Shown: positions 9,401 through 16,043 of the stretch, in pieces
How the letters are laid out: each line of letters begins with the position of its first letter
How positions within the stretch are numbered: the stretch's first letter is position 1
Assembly (NCBI RefSeq): GCF_000429405.1
Contig: NZ_KE386898.1
Span: forward strand, 67,631-131,630
DNA length: 64,000 nt
Direction: 5' to 3'
Source: Algoriphagus marincola DSM 16067
GTDB lineage: Bacteria > Bacteroidota > Bacteroidia > Cytophagales > Cyclobacteriaceae
Notes under the pieces: model-generated
Databases searched by the model: none
Told to the model about the DNA's origin: nothing
What the model saw: only the letters and a program-made list of their open reading frames with translations
Made by a program: the position numbers and the translations under genes

Positions 9401-11940
9401 TTCGGAACAACCCATGTACCTGAAGGATTAGTGTCAAAATCCAAAGTCTCTACACAGCCACAATCTTCTACAATGATAGTTCCTGTTGCAAAGGCTACTC
9501 CGCAGGTTCCCAGCAATTCTATGCTGTAGTTGAAGGTTCCCAGCTCTGTTGCGTTGCCTGTTATGCTTATTTCTCCGGTAGAAGAATTAAATGTGGCACT
9601 TACGCCCGTAGGAAGTCCATTAGCGCCATCTATTCCATCTCCAGATATTCCGGTAGCCCCAGTGGTACTATGGGTAAGATTAATGTCTCCTGTGAAAAAA
9701 CAGAATGTATCGGAAGAACCAGGGGTGACTGTTTTGCCCGGATTTACTTGGATAGTTTTTGTAACTACTGCAGGACTACAGGAACCACCGCTAGCAGTAA
9801 GCTGCAAAGTGATTAGGCCTAATGCGCTATCGTTTGGGCCTGCTGTATAGGTTGCATTGGCAGGATCATTGGCATTGGTCCAGGTACCATTTCCATTCAA
9901 ATTAGTCCAAATGCCACTTGTAGCGGCACCACCTATGCTTCCTCCCATTGGTGCCGAAGTCTCGCCATCACATATTTCTGCCAAGGCTCCTCCTGCATTA
10001 GCTGTTGGGCTAGTGGTAATTGTTAGCGTTTTGGTTGCTGTAGTTACTCCACAATCCCCCCCGACTGTCGTTAAGGTTAGGGTAATTGTTCCTGACTCGG
10101 AGGCCCCAGCAGTATAGGTCGCATTAGCTGGATCAGTAGGATTAGTCCAAGTACCGGACCCTCCACTCCAAACTCCTCCCGCAACAGATCCCGATACGGA
10201 TCCACCCATTGCCGAAGTAGTTTCCCCTTGGCAAATACCTGCTAAAGCGGGACCTGGGTTTGCTTGTGGAAGTGCATTGACTAGAATGGTTTTTGAAACT
10301 GAAGTGGTGCCACATGCTCCACCCGTAGTAGTGAGGGTCAGTGTGATTAAACCAGATTCTCCTGTTGATGCAGTGTAGGTAGCAGAGGCAGGATTGTTAG
10401 CATTCGTCCAGGTACCGGCCCCTCCACTCCATGTGCCCGAAGTAGCCACTCCCCCAATACTCCCTCCCATAGGAGCCGAGGTTTCTCCCTGACATATGGC
10501 CGCCAATGCACCTCCGGCATCTGCTGTTGCACCGGGGTTTACTGTAATGGTTTTTGAATCGCTAACCGAACCACAGGAACCTCCTGATGTGGTCAGGGTT
10601 AAAGTGGCAGTGCCACTATAAGATGCGGGTGGTGTCCAAGTTGCGTTTAGAGCAGTTGCACTTGGGCTGAAAGTTCCTCCAATTCCGCCGTCAGACCAAG
10701 TTCCACCTGTAGCTCCGCCACCCACACTGCCTCCTAATGGAACAGAACTATCTCCTTGGCAAATGGCAGGAAGTGAGGAGCCTGCATTAACAGTCGGGCT
10801 TGGGTTTACTAAGATTGTTTTGGAATCGAAAGTATCACATCCCCCGCCTGTAGTAGTTAAGGTAAGTGTAGCAGTTCCAATATAATTAGCAGGTGGAGTC
10901 CAGGTCGCATTTAAGTTTGTAGCACTAGGGCTGAAAGTACCTCCAATTCCTCCATCAGACCATATACCACCTGTAGCGGAACCACCAACACTCCCACCGA
11001 GACCAGCGGATGTTCCTCCTTGACAAATTGGGGACATTGTTGGGCCAGGATTAGCTGAGGATGAACAAGCAGGCTTTAAAGCAAGTAATATTGACGAAAA
11101 GGGATCATTCTCATTATTTTCCAGCTCAGCATCTCCGTCTCCAGTATTCCCAGTATTTGGATTAGGAGCCCATGCAGCACCCACAGATAAATCGGCACTT
11201 CGTCTGGATGTTTCTTCAAAAATCTCATTTAACGGAAGGGTTCCTGGACCAGGTGTATTTGTATTCCAGCCGGAATAGGTTCTGTCGTCAGCAACCACGC
11301 CGAGCATAACAATTGCATTTCCGGGAGTTGGAGGAGAAATTGCACTTGCCGTCAAATCATCAGCATCACCTACTACAGGAGTTCCTATTGCATCGAAGGG
11401 ATCTGTGGTGTCAACTCCGGAAAAGACAGCAATTCCACCTACAATGCTTTCTGCTTGATTATCTGCATCAAAATCGAAATTTCGGTTTGCGACATCTCCA
11501 GCATCAGCGATCTTATAAAGCCAAGCTACAGCCCACCTATTATCTCCCTCAGAGGCGAAAACCCCTGAAACAATGGTTGTCCATCCACCTAAATAACTTC
11601 CTTGGCCTAATTGGTCACGATCATTGTCACTTTCTGCAATATTTACGATCATCAAGTCTCCAACTTGCAAATCTGCTGGAGCCGTTAGAACTATTGAACC
11701 ACCATTGCTCGTATTGGTTGCCGAACCTCTGAGAGCTATCTGCCCCAATACATCTCCGCTTCCAAGGCTTAACAACAATCCAAAAATTAATAGAAATTGT
11801 CCTACGAATTGGCTGAATTGCTTTGGATTTGAATAAAAAAGTGCCTCTTTCCTTCTTATATAAAGGAAATGGTCCAAAAGTATGATCAGAAAACATCCCA
11901 ATAGGGAGCTCTGAATTATTTTCCTAAAAATTTTAATCAA
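1..11940 (-). CDS. Giant secreted multidomain Ig/PKD-repeat protein (C-terminus beyond window)
   Basis: I read this frame codon by codon from 11940 to 1 and found no stop, so at least 3980 residues lie in the window and the end is missing. A stop (TAA at 11947-11949) closes the frame upstream. No in-frame ATG precedes the signal peptide, whose hydrophobic core QFLLIFGLLLSLG is near 11780-11820. TTG at 11940 is my start, about 20 nt after a -7 box; TTG at 11877 is the alternative. Order of parts: N-terminal domain (about 11760-11070), five Ig-like repeats, a glycine-rich domain, four BIG2-like repeats, six PKD-like repeats, three Ig-like repeats with a YQWY core, six more PKD-like repeats, a jelly-roll-like domain, further Ig-like units, then a second glycine-rich domain. 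Most repeats carry a Cys pair. It is probably a surface or gliding-type adhesin; export by type IX secretion is inferred, since the sorting domain is not visible. Confidence 0.9.
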   Translation of the reverse strand, partial: MIKIFRKIIQSSLLGCFLIILLDHFLYIRRKEALFYSNPKQFSQFVGQFLLIFGLLLSLGSGDVLGQIALRGSATNTSNGGSIVLTAPADLQVGDLMIVNIAESDNDRDQLGQGSYLGGWTTIVSGVFASEGDNRWAVAWLYKIADAGDVANRNFDFDADNQAESIVGGIAVFSGVDTTDPFDAIGTPVVGDADDLTASAISPPTPGNAIVMLGVVADDRTYSGWNTNTPGPGTLPLNEIFEETSRRSADLSVGAAWAPNPNTGNTGDGDAELENNENDPFSSILLALKPACSSSANPGPTMSPICQGGTSAGLGGSVGGSATGGIWSDGGIGGTFSPSATNLNATWTPPANYIGTATLTLTTTGGGCDTFDSKTILVNPSPTVNAGSSLPAICQGDSSVPLGGSVGGGATGGTWSDGGIGGTFSPSATALNATWTPPASYSGTATLTLTTSGGSCGSVSDSKTITVNPGATADAGGALAAICQGETSAPMGGSIGGVATSGTWSGGAGTWTNANNPASATYTASTGESGLITLTLTTTGGACGTTSVSKTILVNALPQANPGPALAGICQGETTSAMGGSVSGSVAGGVWSGGSGTWTNPTDPANATYTAGASESGTITLTLTTVGGDCGVTTATKTLTITTSPTANAGGALAEICDGETSAPMGGSIGGAATSGIWTNLNGNGTWTNANDPANATYTAGPNDSALGLITLQLTASGGSCSPAVVTKTIQVNPGKTVTPGSSDTFCFFTGDINLTHSTTGATGISGDGIDGANGLPTGVSATFNSSTGEISITGNATELGTFNYSIELLGTCGVAFATGTIIVEDCGCVETLDFDTNPSGTWVVPNGVTEIIVEAWGGGGRGGRRTVDGYGAGGGGGGYSRSIITVNPGDFFNYTVGAGGNNSDINGGNSVFGSNLVVANGGQGASTNSSIGGNGALLGVGEVRRTGGDGANADNSGGSRRSGGGGSSGGPGGNGIDATNQNGATAPDGGGIGGSGVANTSTNTPGEPGAEPGGGGGGARRNGSNQDGGEGGAGRITITYTLDAGIVNGPQSICVGGTTTFTSTMTGGVWSSADPSIATVNPTTGVITGVSAGAATIRYTITGCSVATSSRTVFVNQPIDPGTLSGNQDICIGGDTQLLSSTAFGTWSSSNPAVATVSSTGLVTGVSAGSAEIFYTLPASGGCPAPETSIIITVTAPPDAGTLSGVQEVCEGGTRTFSSTTSGGIWSSGNPAVATVDPSTGLVTGIAAGSAIITYTVSGSGGCADDFETRSITVTQAPDAGTLSGADELCVGETTLFSSTSIGGTWSSSNTAVASINASTGEVTALSSGTTTISYTVAGSGSCSDDTATRNLTINPLPTPTFITQPTGVVCIGEEVTYSTQTGQFNYDWQISGTEGVDYSISSGGTSTDNSLTLIWLTQGTKQVFLSYSNSNGCSAPSFISSSVSVSPLPNPTFLIEPSDDFCIGDISLYTTQSGRSNYSWNISGVQGTDYNIVAGGLTTNTISIEWLTDGTKTVTVNYENSNGCQGASPVSNTITVNPIPVPTFTTAPSGIVCIGEEVTYTTQSGPEISDYDWTISGDEGIDFTVTAGTDNTLTIIWLTAGQKTVTVNYENSSGCAGSSPATSTIDLDPLPVPTFTTEPSNPTCIGDEVTYTTQSNQSNYIWTITGTEGTDYNITGGGIGTSSNTVTIEWLTDGDKTVTVGYTNPDGCISATSASNTITLDPLPVPTFTTEPTDPVCIGSEVTYTTETGQSNYIWTLSGTLGNDYNITAGGVGTGSNTVTIEWLTDGTKTVTVNYTDANGCTGISPASNTINLDPLPAPTFTVEPSNPVCLNDVVTYTTQGGQFDYDWDISGNLGTDYNITAGGIGTTSNSVTVEWLTSGSKTVTVNYTDGNGCSVPSPASNTIEVGVYTSIITQIDNTNVLECFGDGFDPLFVVALGSNLSYQWYRNTTGVIDTSVDTQVGTNSNTYTPPSTPVGASYYYVVVSGDCGTETSAVSGVRIVNPSGTLITDNPDVLDETICFGDSFSQELNVAALGDGGSAVTYQWYQNTSPDNTGGVMLSGETSPTMFTPPSDASVADGLPRYYYATASSTCGTVPTTISGAFIVNPLTSIENEDLTGEIICEGEGPFSSISVTAIGTGTLSYQWYSNTTGVINTGADTPVGTDSDTFTPPSDVADGTPRYYYVVVSSSGGCGPDQTSGISGAFVVNELPVPTLSPAPSGEVCAGTSVTYTTESGQSNYNWTVPGAAGIDYTITAGGIGTTDQTVTLTWLTSGTKNVSINYNNSNNCAAATPTVISTIVNALPVPTFTTAPPDEVCVGESVTYTTEVGQSNYVWNIPGTAGSDYNITGGGIGTTDNSVTLTWLTDGTKDVSVNYTNSNNCTAATATINSTIVNALPVPTFITPPPAEVCVGTSVTYSTQPGQSNYTWTIPGTAGIDYNITGGGIGASSHTVTLTWLTAGAKDVSINYTNANNCIAATATVNTTIVNSLPTPTFTDAPPVEVCVGTSATYSTESGQTNYIWTVPGIAGTDYTITSGGIGTASNTVTLTWLTAGVKNVSINYTNANNCSAATAVVNTTFVNALPVPTFTAQPSTDICVGSSVTYTTQSGQDNYTWSIPGTAGTDYTITSGGIGPFDNTVTLTWLSAGSKIVSVNYSNSNNCEGASAVTNTIDVNPLPVPTFTDAPTADLCIGAPVTYTTQPGQSNYIWTIPGTSGTDYTITSGGIGSSNHTVTLTWLTSGTKNVSVNYSNAGGCTAVSAVTNSTEVNVTPVISDITGTVICSGENFEVIPLDGSNGLVPAGTTYTWTVSSNGNLTGQSDVATPQTTISQTLINTSLVDQTVTYTVTPTTPDGCVGNTFEVDVLVRPMPTVDPISDQDIGCSGQSTTAVNFTGNGVAGVVYNWTNSEPSIGLAASGTGNIPAFIAENPGSGPITATITVTPTVNGCPGPSESFTITVDPTPVITLQADYCAVDGSVLLVASSNVTGTTWLWNTGETTSSVLVDIAGSYSVTATSPDGCTSTSSISIAEELIVDGSFTNFDPANPSFFTEYTQNQAYYVNGNPATGLWPEGYYAVNVNAHGSTTTTPPGYHTNFYGRDHTNNATGPRNFMMVNGGALIGSPLRQPVIWRQEVTVEQFTEYYFSAWAMNLNPASNARLQFKINGQLVGTVLDLSTAPEPTSQAQVGLDNWREFRSNPSWSSGTATTAIIEIVNLNTALGGNDFALDDISFGTLSPFIRLTSDPGTDDSQVVCEDSPIIDIEYAVGGGLDGPIVTGLPAGLSAIWNGVNLRISGSPTTPGEYTYEVFTTGSCQQVRVEGLIVVRDVPDVSNIASDQTICEGDTPDPIIGDVYAPQDPGSVISYRWEMNTDLSTPNWVDVPSNPSGADFAPPVLTETTQYRRYTISTVGGNFCEGPPSDPVTITLQSEPLPGAIAADQTICIGDDPVAFTSTDAGDGDGDDISYIWQFRNASNPIWTPIAGATGETYDSPALTETTEFQRIVVSTLNGVSCISAPSNIVTVTVTPENTVTPVNPDPVLCLDTAVPITLIHRTTGATGIANEGIAGANGLPLGISASFDPGSGDITISGTPSEVGVFNYSIPLTGGCGSVNATGTITVDNPTYPISNIEVNNPPVGSSPPYVSTFTVYGPDLTPGDYIINYSTSGANEIADQTITVTVTNAGQFTFASLPYSNEGTTILTINSIEGVADQCPYSVPTNNTAPFGINCSTEFLEAGGNSSYSVGVGVSEVTIQVFGDGGNPAPVTIPVTPGSTLYAVFDGTDVFVTPLGPSEPIGDRLAQAIVSTAGPNGRIVFTYDCTTPPPCIGTGEVFQYTDSEGFTIIRITGDCSSWTWNAPDGLDEFEVLVVGGGGGGGFGDAAGGGGGGAVIYQQYTGITMNGLPGLQGATFEVTPGRQGFGATSSGQQGGDGYGSSFTGTSFDYTGGNTFVDLNAAGGGGGGSSSTDGIIRTGRDGASGGGGAAHGTDSS
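2245..2863 (-). other. Jelly-roll (carbohydrate-binding-like) domain of the giant protein
   Basis: The only sizeable non-repetitive, non-glycine-rich insertion in the repeat region. It starts LIVDGSFTNFDP and contains VNGGALIGSPLRQPVIWRQ, a YYFSAWAMNLNP strand, ARLQFKINGQ and the closing FALDDISFG. The pattern N-G-x-F ... F-S-x-W-x-x-N ... FALDDI-x-F is typical of galactose-binding/CBM-like jelly-rolls, so it is the best candidate ligand-binding module. The ligand cannot be read from the sequence. Confidence 0.6.
3645..5315 (-). repeat. PKD-like repeat block 2 (six copies)
   Basis: Six further copies of the LPVPTF/VCVGxSVTYTT repeat, about 93 residues each. They are more alike than those of block 1: most share SINYTNxNNCxAATAxVNxTIVN and a WxIPGTAGxDYxITxGGIG centre. 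Similarity at DNA level is high enough to make this stretch a likely recombination or misassembly hotspot. Confidence 0.85.
5320..6215 (-). repeat. Three tandem Ig-like repeats with a YQWY core
   Basis: Three repeats of about 100 residues lie between the two PKD-like blocks. Each has an E-x-x-C-x-G-x-G start, a YQWYxNT core strand, TPPSD, a YYYxVxSxxCG strand and an SGxxxVN linker. The C...W...YYC layout is Ig-like. Their placement suggests they were inserted into, or flanked by duplication of, the PKD-like array. Confidence 0.8.
6216..7874 (-). repeat. PKD-like repeat block 1 (six copies)
   Basis: Six repeats of about 90 residues. Each opens LPxPTFxxxP, then VCIGExVTYTTQ, a Y-x-W-x-I-x-G strand, a TYxIxxGG segment, a TxxWLTxGxKTVxVxY strand and an NGC turn. 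Two Cys per repeat suggest one disulfide. The fold resembles PKD-like domains of Bacteroidota surface proteins. The same repeat recurs in a second block downstream. Confidence 0.85.
7875..8817 (-). repeat. Four tandem BIG2-like Ig repeats
   Basis: Four protein repeats of about 79 residues. The shared pattern is DAGTLSG, an ICxGG-like turn, FSST, WSSxNPAVATV, TGxVTGxxAGxAxIxYT and a C-terminal Cys. The NPAVATV...TGVVTG pattern is characteristic of bacterial Ig-like (BIG2) folds. Confidence 0.85.
8825..9450 (-). other. First glycine-rich domain of the giant protein
   Basis: This segment opens with a WVVPNGVTEIIVEAWGGGG-type motif and continues through long Gly/Ser/Asn-rich loops, ending before an RITITYT strand. 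It resembles the glycine-rich surface-protein domains that start with a VP-G-V-x-V-x-x-W/V-GGGG pattern. A second, divergent copy lies near the left edge of the window. Confidence 0.7.
9726..11042 (-). repeat. Five tandem Ig-like repeats within the giant gene
   Basis: Five consecutive protein repeats of about 86-88 residues (258-264 nt period). Each opens with a P/A-ICQGETS-like motif followed by a GGSxGG segment, a GTW segment and a TLTLTTxGGxC strand, and ends in a KTI-VN linker. The first two copies share a SDGGIGGTFSPSA block; the last three share a WTNxxxPAxATYTA block, so the array seems to have grown by duplication within two subtypes. Confidence 0.85.
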
Positions 11941-11963
11941 ATTTCGTTAACACTTTATTGTCA

Positions 11964-11971
11964 CAAACATA
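11964..11971 (-). promoter_or_regulatory. -7 promoter box upstream of the giant gene
   Basis: The minus strand reads TATGTTTG, matching the Bacteroidota -7 consensus TAnnTTTG. Transcription would begin near 11957, leaving about 17 nt before TTG at 11940. I see no well-spaced TTTG -33 box (the nearest is 27 nt away), so this is a half-supported promoter. Confidence 0.4.
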
Positions 11972-12378
11972 CAAAAAAATACTTTTTGTATTTTCTGACA
12001 AATGTCATAAATCGTTGAAAAATAGTAGCCTTACAGAATAATTTTAATTTTTGATCAAATTTTCAGAATTCTACACTTTTATCAACTCAAATATGCAAAT
12101 ATTTTCCTGATCTCTTTTTATGCTAGGTAGGGCCTTTGAAATATTTTTGAATACAAGAGTTTGTTCCGGATCCAAAAGTTTATTTACAAGAATCTAGCTA
12201 GCTTCCTTTTGCTATACAAATGCTATTAATTATACAAAAGGAGTGAAAATTATTCAGTAAATCACTATTAACCAAATACTTAATAAACAAAGCAAATTGG
12301 GTGGTTTAAAATCCATTTTCTTATAGATAATCTGTAAAAAATAATAACCTATAAAAACCGCTTTAAGAATCTGCGCAT

Positions 12379-12407
12379 AAAAAAAACCGACTCTTTCGAG
12401 CCGGTTT
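12379..12407 (-). terminator. Intrinsic terminator downstream of rho
   Basis: A ten-base stem with one G-U pair (AAACCGACTC / GAGCCGGTTT) around a TTTC loop. Read on the minus strand it is followed by eight T residues. A T-run also follows on the plus strand, so it may work both ways. Confidence 0.8.
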
Positions 12408-12480
12408 CGTTTTTTATAACAGGACACTTGTGCTGAACGAGGCCGAGGCATCGGTCACCCAACATCAAACATCGGGTTTT

Positions 12481-14217
12481 TTACCCATTCATACTGATCA
12501 AAAACTCTGCATTGTCGCGAGTTCCTTTCATTCGGTTGAGTAGGAATTCCATGGACTCTTGAGAGTTCATGTCGCTCATCAACTTGCGAAGAATCCACAC
12601 ACGTTGCATTTCTTCCTTGTCCATCAGCAAGTCCTCGCGTCGAGTACCGGAACTCAAGACATCGATCGATGGATAAATTCTTCGGTTGGCTAGCTTTCTG
12701 TCCAAAGCCAATTCCATATTACCGGTTCCTTTGAATTCTTCGAAGATCACCTCATCCATCTTGGATCCAGTTTCTACAAGAGCTGTGGCGATGATAGTTA
12801 ATGAACCGCCATTTTCCACATTTCTCGCTGCCCCAAAGAATCGCTTGGGCTTATGCAGGGCATTGGCATCCACACCGCCGGAAAGGATCTTTCCGGAGCT
12901 AGGCACCACAGTATTGTGTGCACGGGCAAGTCGGGTGATGGAGTCCAAAAGGATAACCACATCATGGCCTACTTCTACCATTCGCTTAGCTTTTTCCAAA
13001 ACGATGTTGGCAACTTTCACATGACGCTCGGCTTGCTCATCAAAAGTGGAGGAAATCACCTCACCTCGTACGGATCGGGCCATATCGGTCACTTCTTCCG
13101 GACGCTCATCGATCAGCAAGATCATCAGGTGTACTTCCGGATGGTTTTTAGCAATTGCGTTGGCGATTTGCTGCAATAAGACCGTCTTACCAGTTTTTGG
13201 CTGGGCTACGATCATACCTCGCTGACCTTTTCCGATAGGAGCGAAAAGGTCCAAGATTCGAGTAGAATAGCCGTCTGGTTTGGCGGAAAGGTTTAATCTT
13301 TCTTCAGGGAAAAGCGGAGTGAGGTACTCGAAAGGAACGCGATCACGAATTTCGTCTGTCGTCTTTCCGTTGACAGTGCCGATTTTCAAAAGGGCAAAAT
13401 ATTTTTCACCCTCTTTAGGTGGTCGGATAGAGCCTTTGATATGGTCTCCTGTTTTCAGGCCGAATAGTTTGACCTGACTCGGTGATACATAAATATCATC
13501 TGGAGAAGCCAGATAGTTATAATCCAGTGAGCGTAGGAAACCATAGCCTTCTGGCATCATTTCCAATACCCCTTCATTTTCGATGACTCCGTCAAATTCC
13601 TTAGGACTGACATAGGTCTTCTTCTTATTGCTCGGGACTGTTTCGGCTGCAGGAGTATGAATTTCATCTTGAGACTTGAAGTTTTTGCGCTTTGGAAGCT
13701 CTACTTCAGGTTCAGCTGCTGCCTCTGGTTTTGCCTTTTCATCTTTGGACTCGTTGGCTACGTTGACCTCTTCAAAAACCTTGCGTCTAGGTCTAAAAGT
13801 TTTGGGATTTTCATCTCCGCTTTCCTGTCTTTTTTCAGGTCTTTTGGGAGCTTCAGCCTTTTCAGGTTCTGCCGCTTTTTTCTCTGGCTTGCCTTGCTCT
13901 TTAGGAAGTTCGGTCACATTTTGTCTTCGGAATTTTGGTTTGAATTCCGGCTCTTCTTCCTTAGCGGCTGGTTTTTCTTTCTTTTCTGGCTTTGCTGCCT
14001 TTGCAGGTTCTTCGGCTTTGGGAGGCTCTTGTGTTGATTCTGCTGCTGAAGGTTTTTTCTTAGGGAGGGCTTGCTCTGGGGTGATAGCTTGCTGGTCGAG
14101 GATGGCGTAGACGAGTTCGTCTTTTTTGAGGGATTTGAAGTTTTTGACGCCCAGTTCCTCGGCGATTTCCTTCAGTTCAGACAGTAATCTGATTCTGAGT
14201 TCTTCTATGTTGTACAT
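12481..14217 (-). CDS. rho: Transcription termination factor Rho
   Basis: Hexameric RNA-dependent ATPase that ends transcription at Rho-dependent sites. The start is ATG at 14217 ([12 protein letters not shown]); an upstream in-frame ATG at 14289 would add 24 hydrophobic residues not seen in Rho. That gives 578 residues against 419 in E. coli. A Rho N-terminal helical domain is followed by a disordered Lys/Glu/Pro/Ala-rich insert at about 45-205, the cold-shock RNA-binding domain ([15 protein letters not shown], about 215-230) and the ATPase core with Walker A QPKTGKT at 339-345, then LIDERPEEV and [10 protein letters not shown]. The insert is common in Bacteroidota. A terminator follows closely. 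Confidence 0.95.
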   Translation of the reverse strand: MYNIEELRIRLLSELKEIAEELGVKNFKSLKKDELVYAILDQQAITPEQALPKKKPSAAESTQEPPKAEEPAKAAKPEKKEKPAAKEEEPEFKPKFRRQNVTELPKEQGKPEKKAAEPEKAEAPKRPEKRQESGDENPKTFRPRRKVFEEVNVANESKDEKAKPEAAAEPEVELPKRKNFKSQDEIHTPAAETVPSNKKKTYVSPKEFDGVIENEGVLEMMPEGYGFLRSLDYNYLASPDDIYVSPSQVKLFGLKTGDHIKGSIRPPKEGEKYFALLKIGTVNGKTTDEIRDRVPFEYLTPLFPEERLNLSAKPDGYSTRILDLFAPIGKGQRGMIVAQPKTGKTVLLQQIANAIAKNHPEVHLMILLIDERPEEVTDMARSVRGEVISSTFDEQAERHVKVANIVLEKAKRMVEVGHDVVILLDSITRLARAHNTVVPSSGKILSGGVDANALHKPKRFFGAARNVENGGSLTIIATALVETGSKMDEVIFEEFKGTGNMELALDRKLANRRIYPSIDVLSSGTRREDLLMDKEEMQRVWILRKLMSDMNSQESMEFLLNRMKGTRDNAEFLISMNG

Positions 14218-14404
14218 AAAGAGAGTATGAGTGAATGATAATAATAGTGTGCTTAACGCGGTTTTGATCGCAAATGAAGATCGTAGCAAAAAAGAACTGC
14301 TTGAATTGTTCAGGACAAAGTGGGATGCCTGTTCACCTGCGGTATGTCTGCAATATTACAGCTATATCTTAGATTTAACAAATATTTGTTTTTTTCTCTG
14401 ATTT

Positions 14405-15097
14405 TTATTGAGCCATCACATTTCGGATGATCGCGATGGATTTCCAAACTTGATTGCTATCGAGTTGCTCTCCATAAAAAACCAGCAAAAAGTCCAATAA
14501 TTTGCCTCGAAGCTCCTTTTTAACTTTCAATTGGCAGGAATAAGAATCCTTCATCAGACACTCTAGGTATTCGATAGCCTGCGAAAGTTCCTGCGCATCA
14601 AATGGCAAGGAGCGACTTTCGTCCAATAATTCGTGCGGAGTTTCAGGCCCAAACCCGATAAATCTGGCCATCTCCAGAAGAAATACTAGCGGAAAGTGCT
14701 TGATTTCCTGTGTATTTCGGTCCAAACACAGAAGTGAATTTTTGAGCCAGTCGAATAATTGTTCGTTGTGATAATTTTCATAAATCGACTTGGCAACTGC
14801 CTCTGCCAGAAAAAGTGCAATGCTTGTGCGGGGAAATTCATAAGGAATCAGTGCAAAGGGATGGGCTAGTTTGGACTCGGAGATTCGCTGCAGTCCCGAA
14901 TTTTCCTTTTCATAGACTACTAAATCCAAAATGGTCATCGGTTGATAAAGTGCTGCTTTTGATTTGGCACCAGCTTTTCTCACTCCATTGATGATGTAGG
15001 ATTTTAGTCCGAGCTCACGGGTAAATATTTTGACGATCAGGCTTGTATCCCTGTACCGGATTGAGTTGATGACTATTCCCTCAGTCTTTTTGAGCAT
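14405..15097 (-). CDS. recO: DNA repair protein RecO
   Basis: RecO anneals strands and helps load RecA in the RecFOR recombinational repair pathway. The 230-residue protein has the N-terminal OB-fold signature ([38 protein letters not shown]) and the helical C-terminal domain. No CxxC zinc-finger pair is visible, as in many Bacteroidota RecO proteins. The start codon overlaps the tdk stop by one base (TGATG), indicating translational coupling. Confidence 0.9.
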   Translation of the reverse strand: MLKKTEGIVINSIRYRDTSLIVKIFTRELGLKSYIINGVRKAGAKSKAALYQPMTILDLVVYEKENSGLQRISESKLAHPFALIPYEFPRTSIALFLAEAVAKSIYENYHNEQLFDWLKNSLLCLDRNTQEIKHFPLVFLLEMARFIGFGPETPHELLDESRSLPFDAQELSQAIEYLECLMKDSYSCQLKVKKELRGKLLDFLLVFYGEQLDSNQVWKSIAIIRNVMAQ

Positions 15098-15681
15098 CAG
15101 CGTTTGTCTTCAAAAAAACATTTGCGGCAACGCGCCTCATAGATACTATGCTCACCCAGCATTACTTTCTGTTTGGAATCGGAAAGTCGGAGGGAAAAAG
15201 CAGCCAAATCCCCGCATTTCATGCAAATCGCGTGGACTTTGGACACATACTCTGCTACTGCCATCAACTTGGGCATAGGCTCGAAAGGCTGCCCTTCAAA
15301 GTCCATGTCAAGCCCCGCCATTATTACCCGCTTGCCCTGATTGGCGAGTTGGGTGACCACGGATACGATTCGATCATCAAAAAATTGCACCTCATCTATC
15401 CCTACCACATCACAGTTTCCGCTGAGTAGCAGGATATCTTCTGCAAAATCCACTGGAGTGGAGCGGATCGAGTTTTCATTATGGGATACTACCTCCTCTT
15501 CGTGATAGCGAGTGTCAATTTTGGGTTTGAAAATCTCAACTTTCAATCGGGCGATTTTGGCACGGTTTAACCTGCGAATCAGTTCTTCGGTTTTTCCGGA
15601 AAACATGGATCCACAAATCACCTCAAGCTGACCTTTCCGGTCATGAGTACCACTTCTACGTACAGATGGTTCTATAAACAT
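15097..15681 (-). CDS. tdk: Thymidine kinase
   Basis: Type II thymidine kinase, phosphorylating thymidine in the salvage pathway. The 194 residues carry the P-loop GSMFSGKT (24-31), the catalytic Glu in GIDEVQFF (E97), and a zinc lasso of two Cys pairs (C153/C156, C185/C188). All expected functional residues are present. It lies 3 nt after the ferredoxin gene and overlaps recO by one base, so the three form an operon. Confidence 0.95.
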   Translation of the reverse strand: MFIEPSVRRSGTHDRKGQLEVICGSMFSGKTEELIRRLNRAKIARLKVEIFKPKIDTRYHEEEVVSHNENSIRSTPVDFAEDILLLSGNCDVVGIDEVQFFDDRIVSVVTQLANQGKRVIMAGLDMDFEGQPFEPMPKLMAVAEYVSKVHAICMKCGDLAAFSLRLSDSKQKVMLGEHSIYEARCRKCFFEDKR

Positions 15682-15684
15682 GCC

Positions 15685-16011
15685 TTACTCGCTGTAGTCT
15701 AGATGGGGGAATTTGTTGATTTCTGCCACTCGGATTCGAAGATCACCTTCAGGAATATCCGTTTGGCAGCAAAGTCTTTCATCCTGTTTCAATCTTCCTT
15801 GTTTTTTGTAGAAAAGCTCCCGTTCATTGGGTGCGTCGAGATTTTCAATCCCTGAAACGACGATCATTTTGCAACTGGTACAACGACCTTTTTTGCCGCA
15901 GGCATGCATCCAATCGATGCCGTTTTCATGAATTAATTCAATAACTTTACCCGAGCGATTGCCCGAGTCCAGGGTACGATTATATAGGTTCTCTATCACT
16001 ATTCGGGACAT
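15685..16011 (-). CDS. 2Fe-2S ferredoxin
   Basis: Plant-type [2Fe-2S] ferredoxin of 108 residues. The cluster ligands are C38, C44 and C47 (ACGKKGRCTSCK) with the fourth at C81 or C82 (RLCCQTDIPEGDL). This matches the C-x5-C-x2-C...C pattern of the fer2 family. The electron partner is not evident from the neighbours; it heads the fdx-tdk-recO operon, 32 bp from a divergent gene. Confidence 0.9.
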   Translation of the reverse strand: MSRIVIENLYNRTLDSGNRSGKVIELIHENGIDWMHACGKKGRCTSCKMIVVSGIENLDAPNERELFYKKQGRLKQDERLCCQTDIPEGDLRIRVAEINKFPHLDYSE

Positions 16012-16043
16012 TTCTTCGTTGACTTTAGTAAATCACCAAGTGA

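Larger units (their letters stand above)
11941..12480. other. 540-bp AT-rich intergenic region between the giant gene and rho
   Basis: It holds the giant gene's -7 box and the rho terminator, both listed separately. The rest is AT-rich, with no convincing reading frame or RNA gene. A 65-codon minus-strand frame (12254-12451) runs through the terminator and is not credible. Confidence 0.6.

Noticed and set aside
1..11732. Many 60-140 codon plus- and minus-strand frames across the giant gene
   Set aside because: They are shadows of the single 3980-codon minus-strand frame, which has signal peptide, repeats and Ig-fold signatures, while the shadows show none.
11627..11896. ATG at 11896 opening an 89-codon minus-strand frame near the giant gene's start
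   Set aside because: It is in another frame, ends after 89 codons and would not give the signal peptide. It could only matter if there is a frameshift, which I cannot show.
12254..12451. 65-codon minus-strand frame downstream of rho
   Set aside because: It runs through the rho terminator and has no recognisable protein features.
12413..12480. Short GC-rich inverted motifs between the rho stop and its terminator
   Set aside because: Stems are short and imperfect with no T-run; I could not support a second terminator or RNA element.
13657..14110. Plus-strand frames opposite the rho insert (126 and 144 codons)
   Set aside because: They are antisense shadows caused by the biased Lys/Glu/Pro codons of the rho insert.
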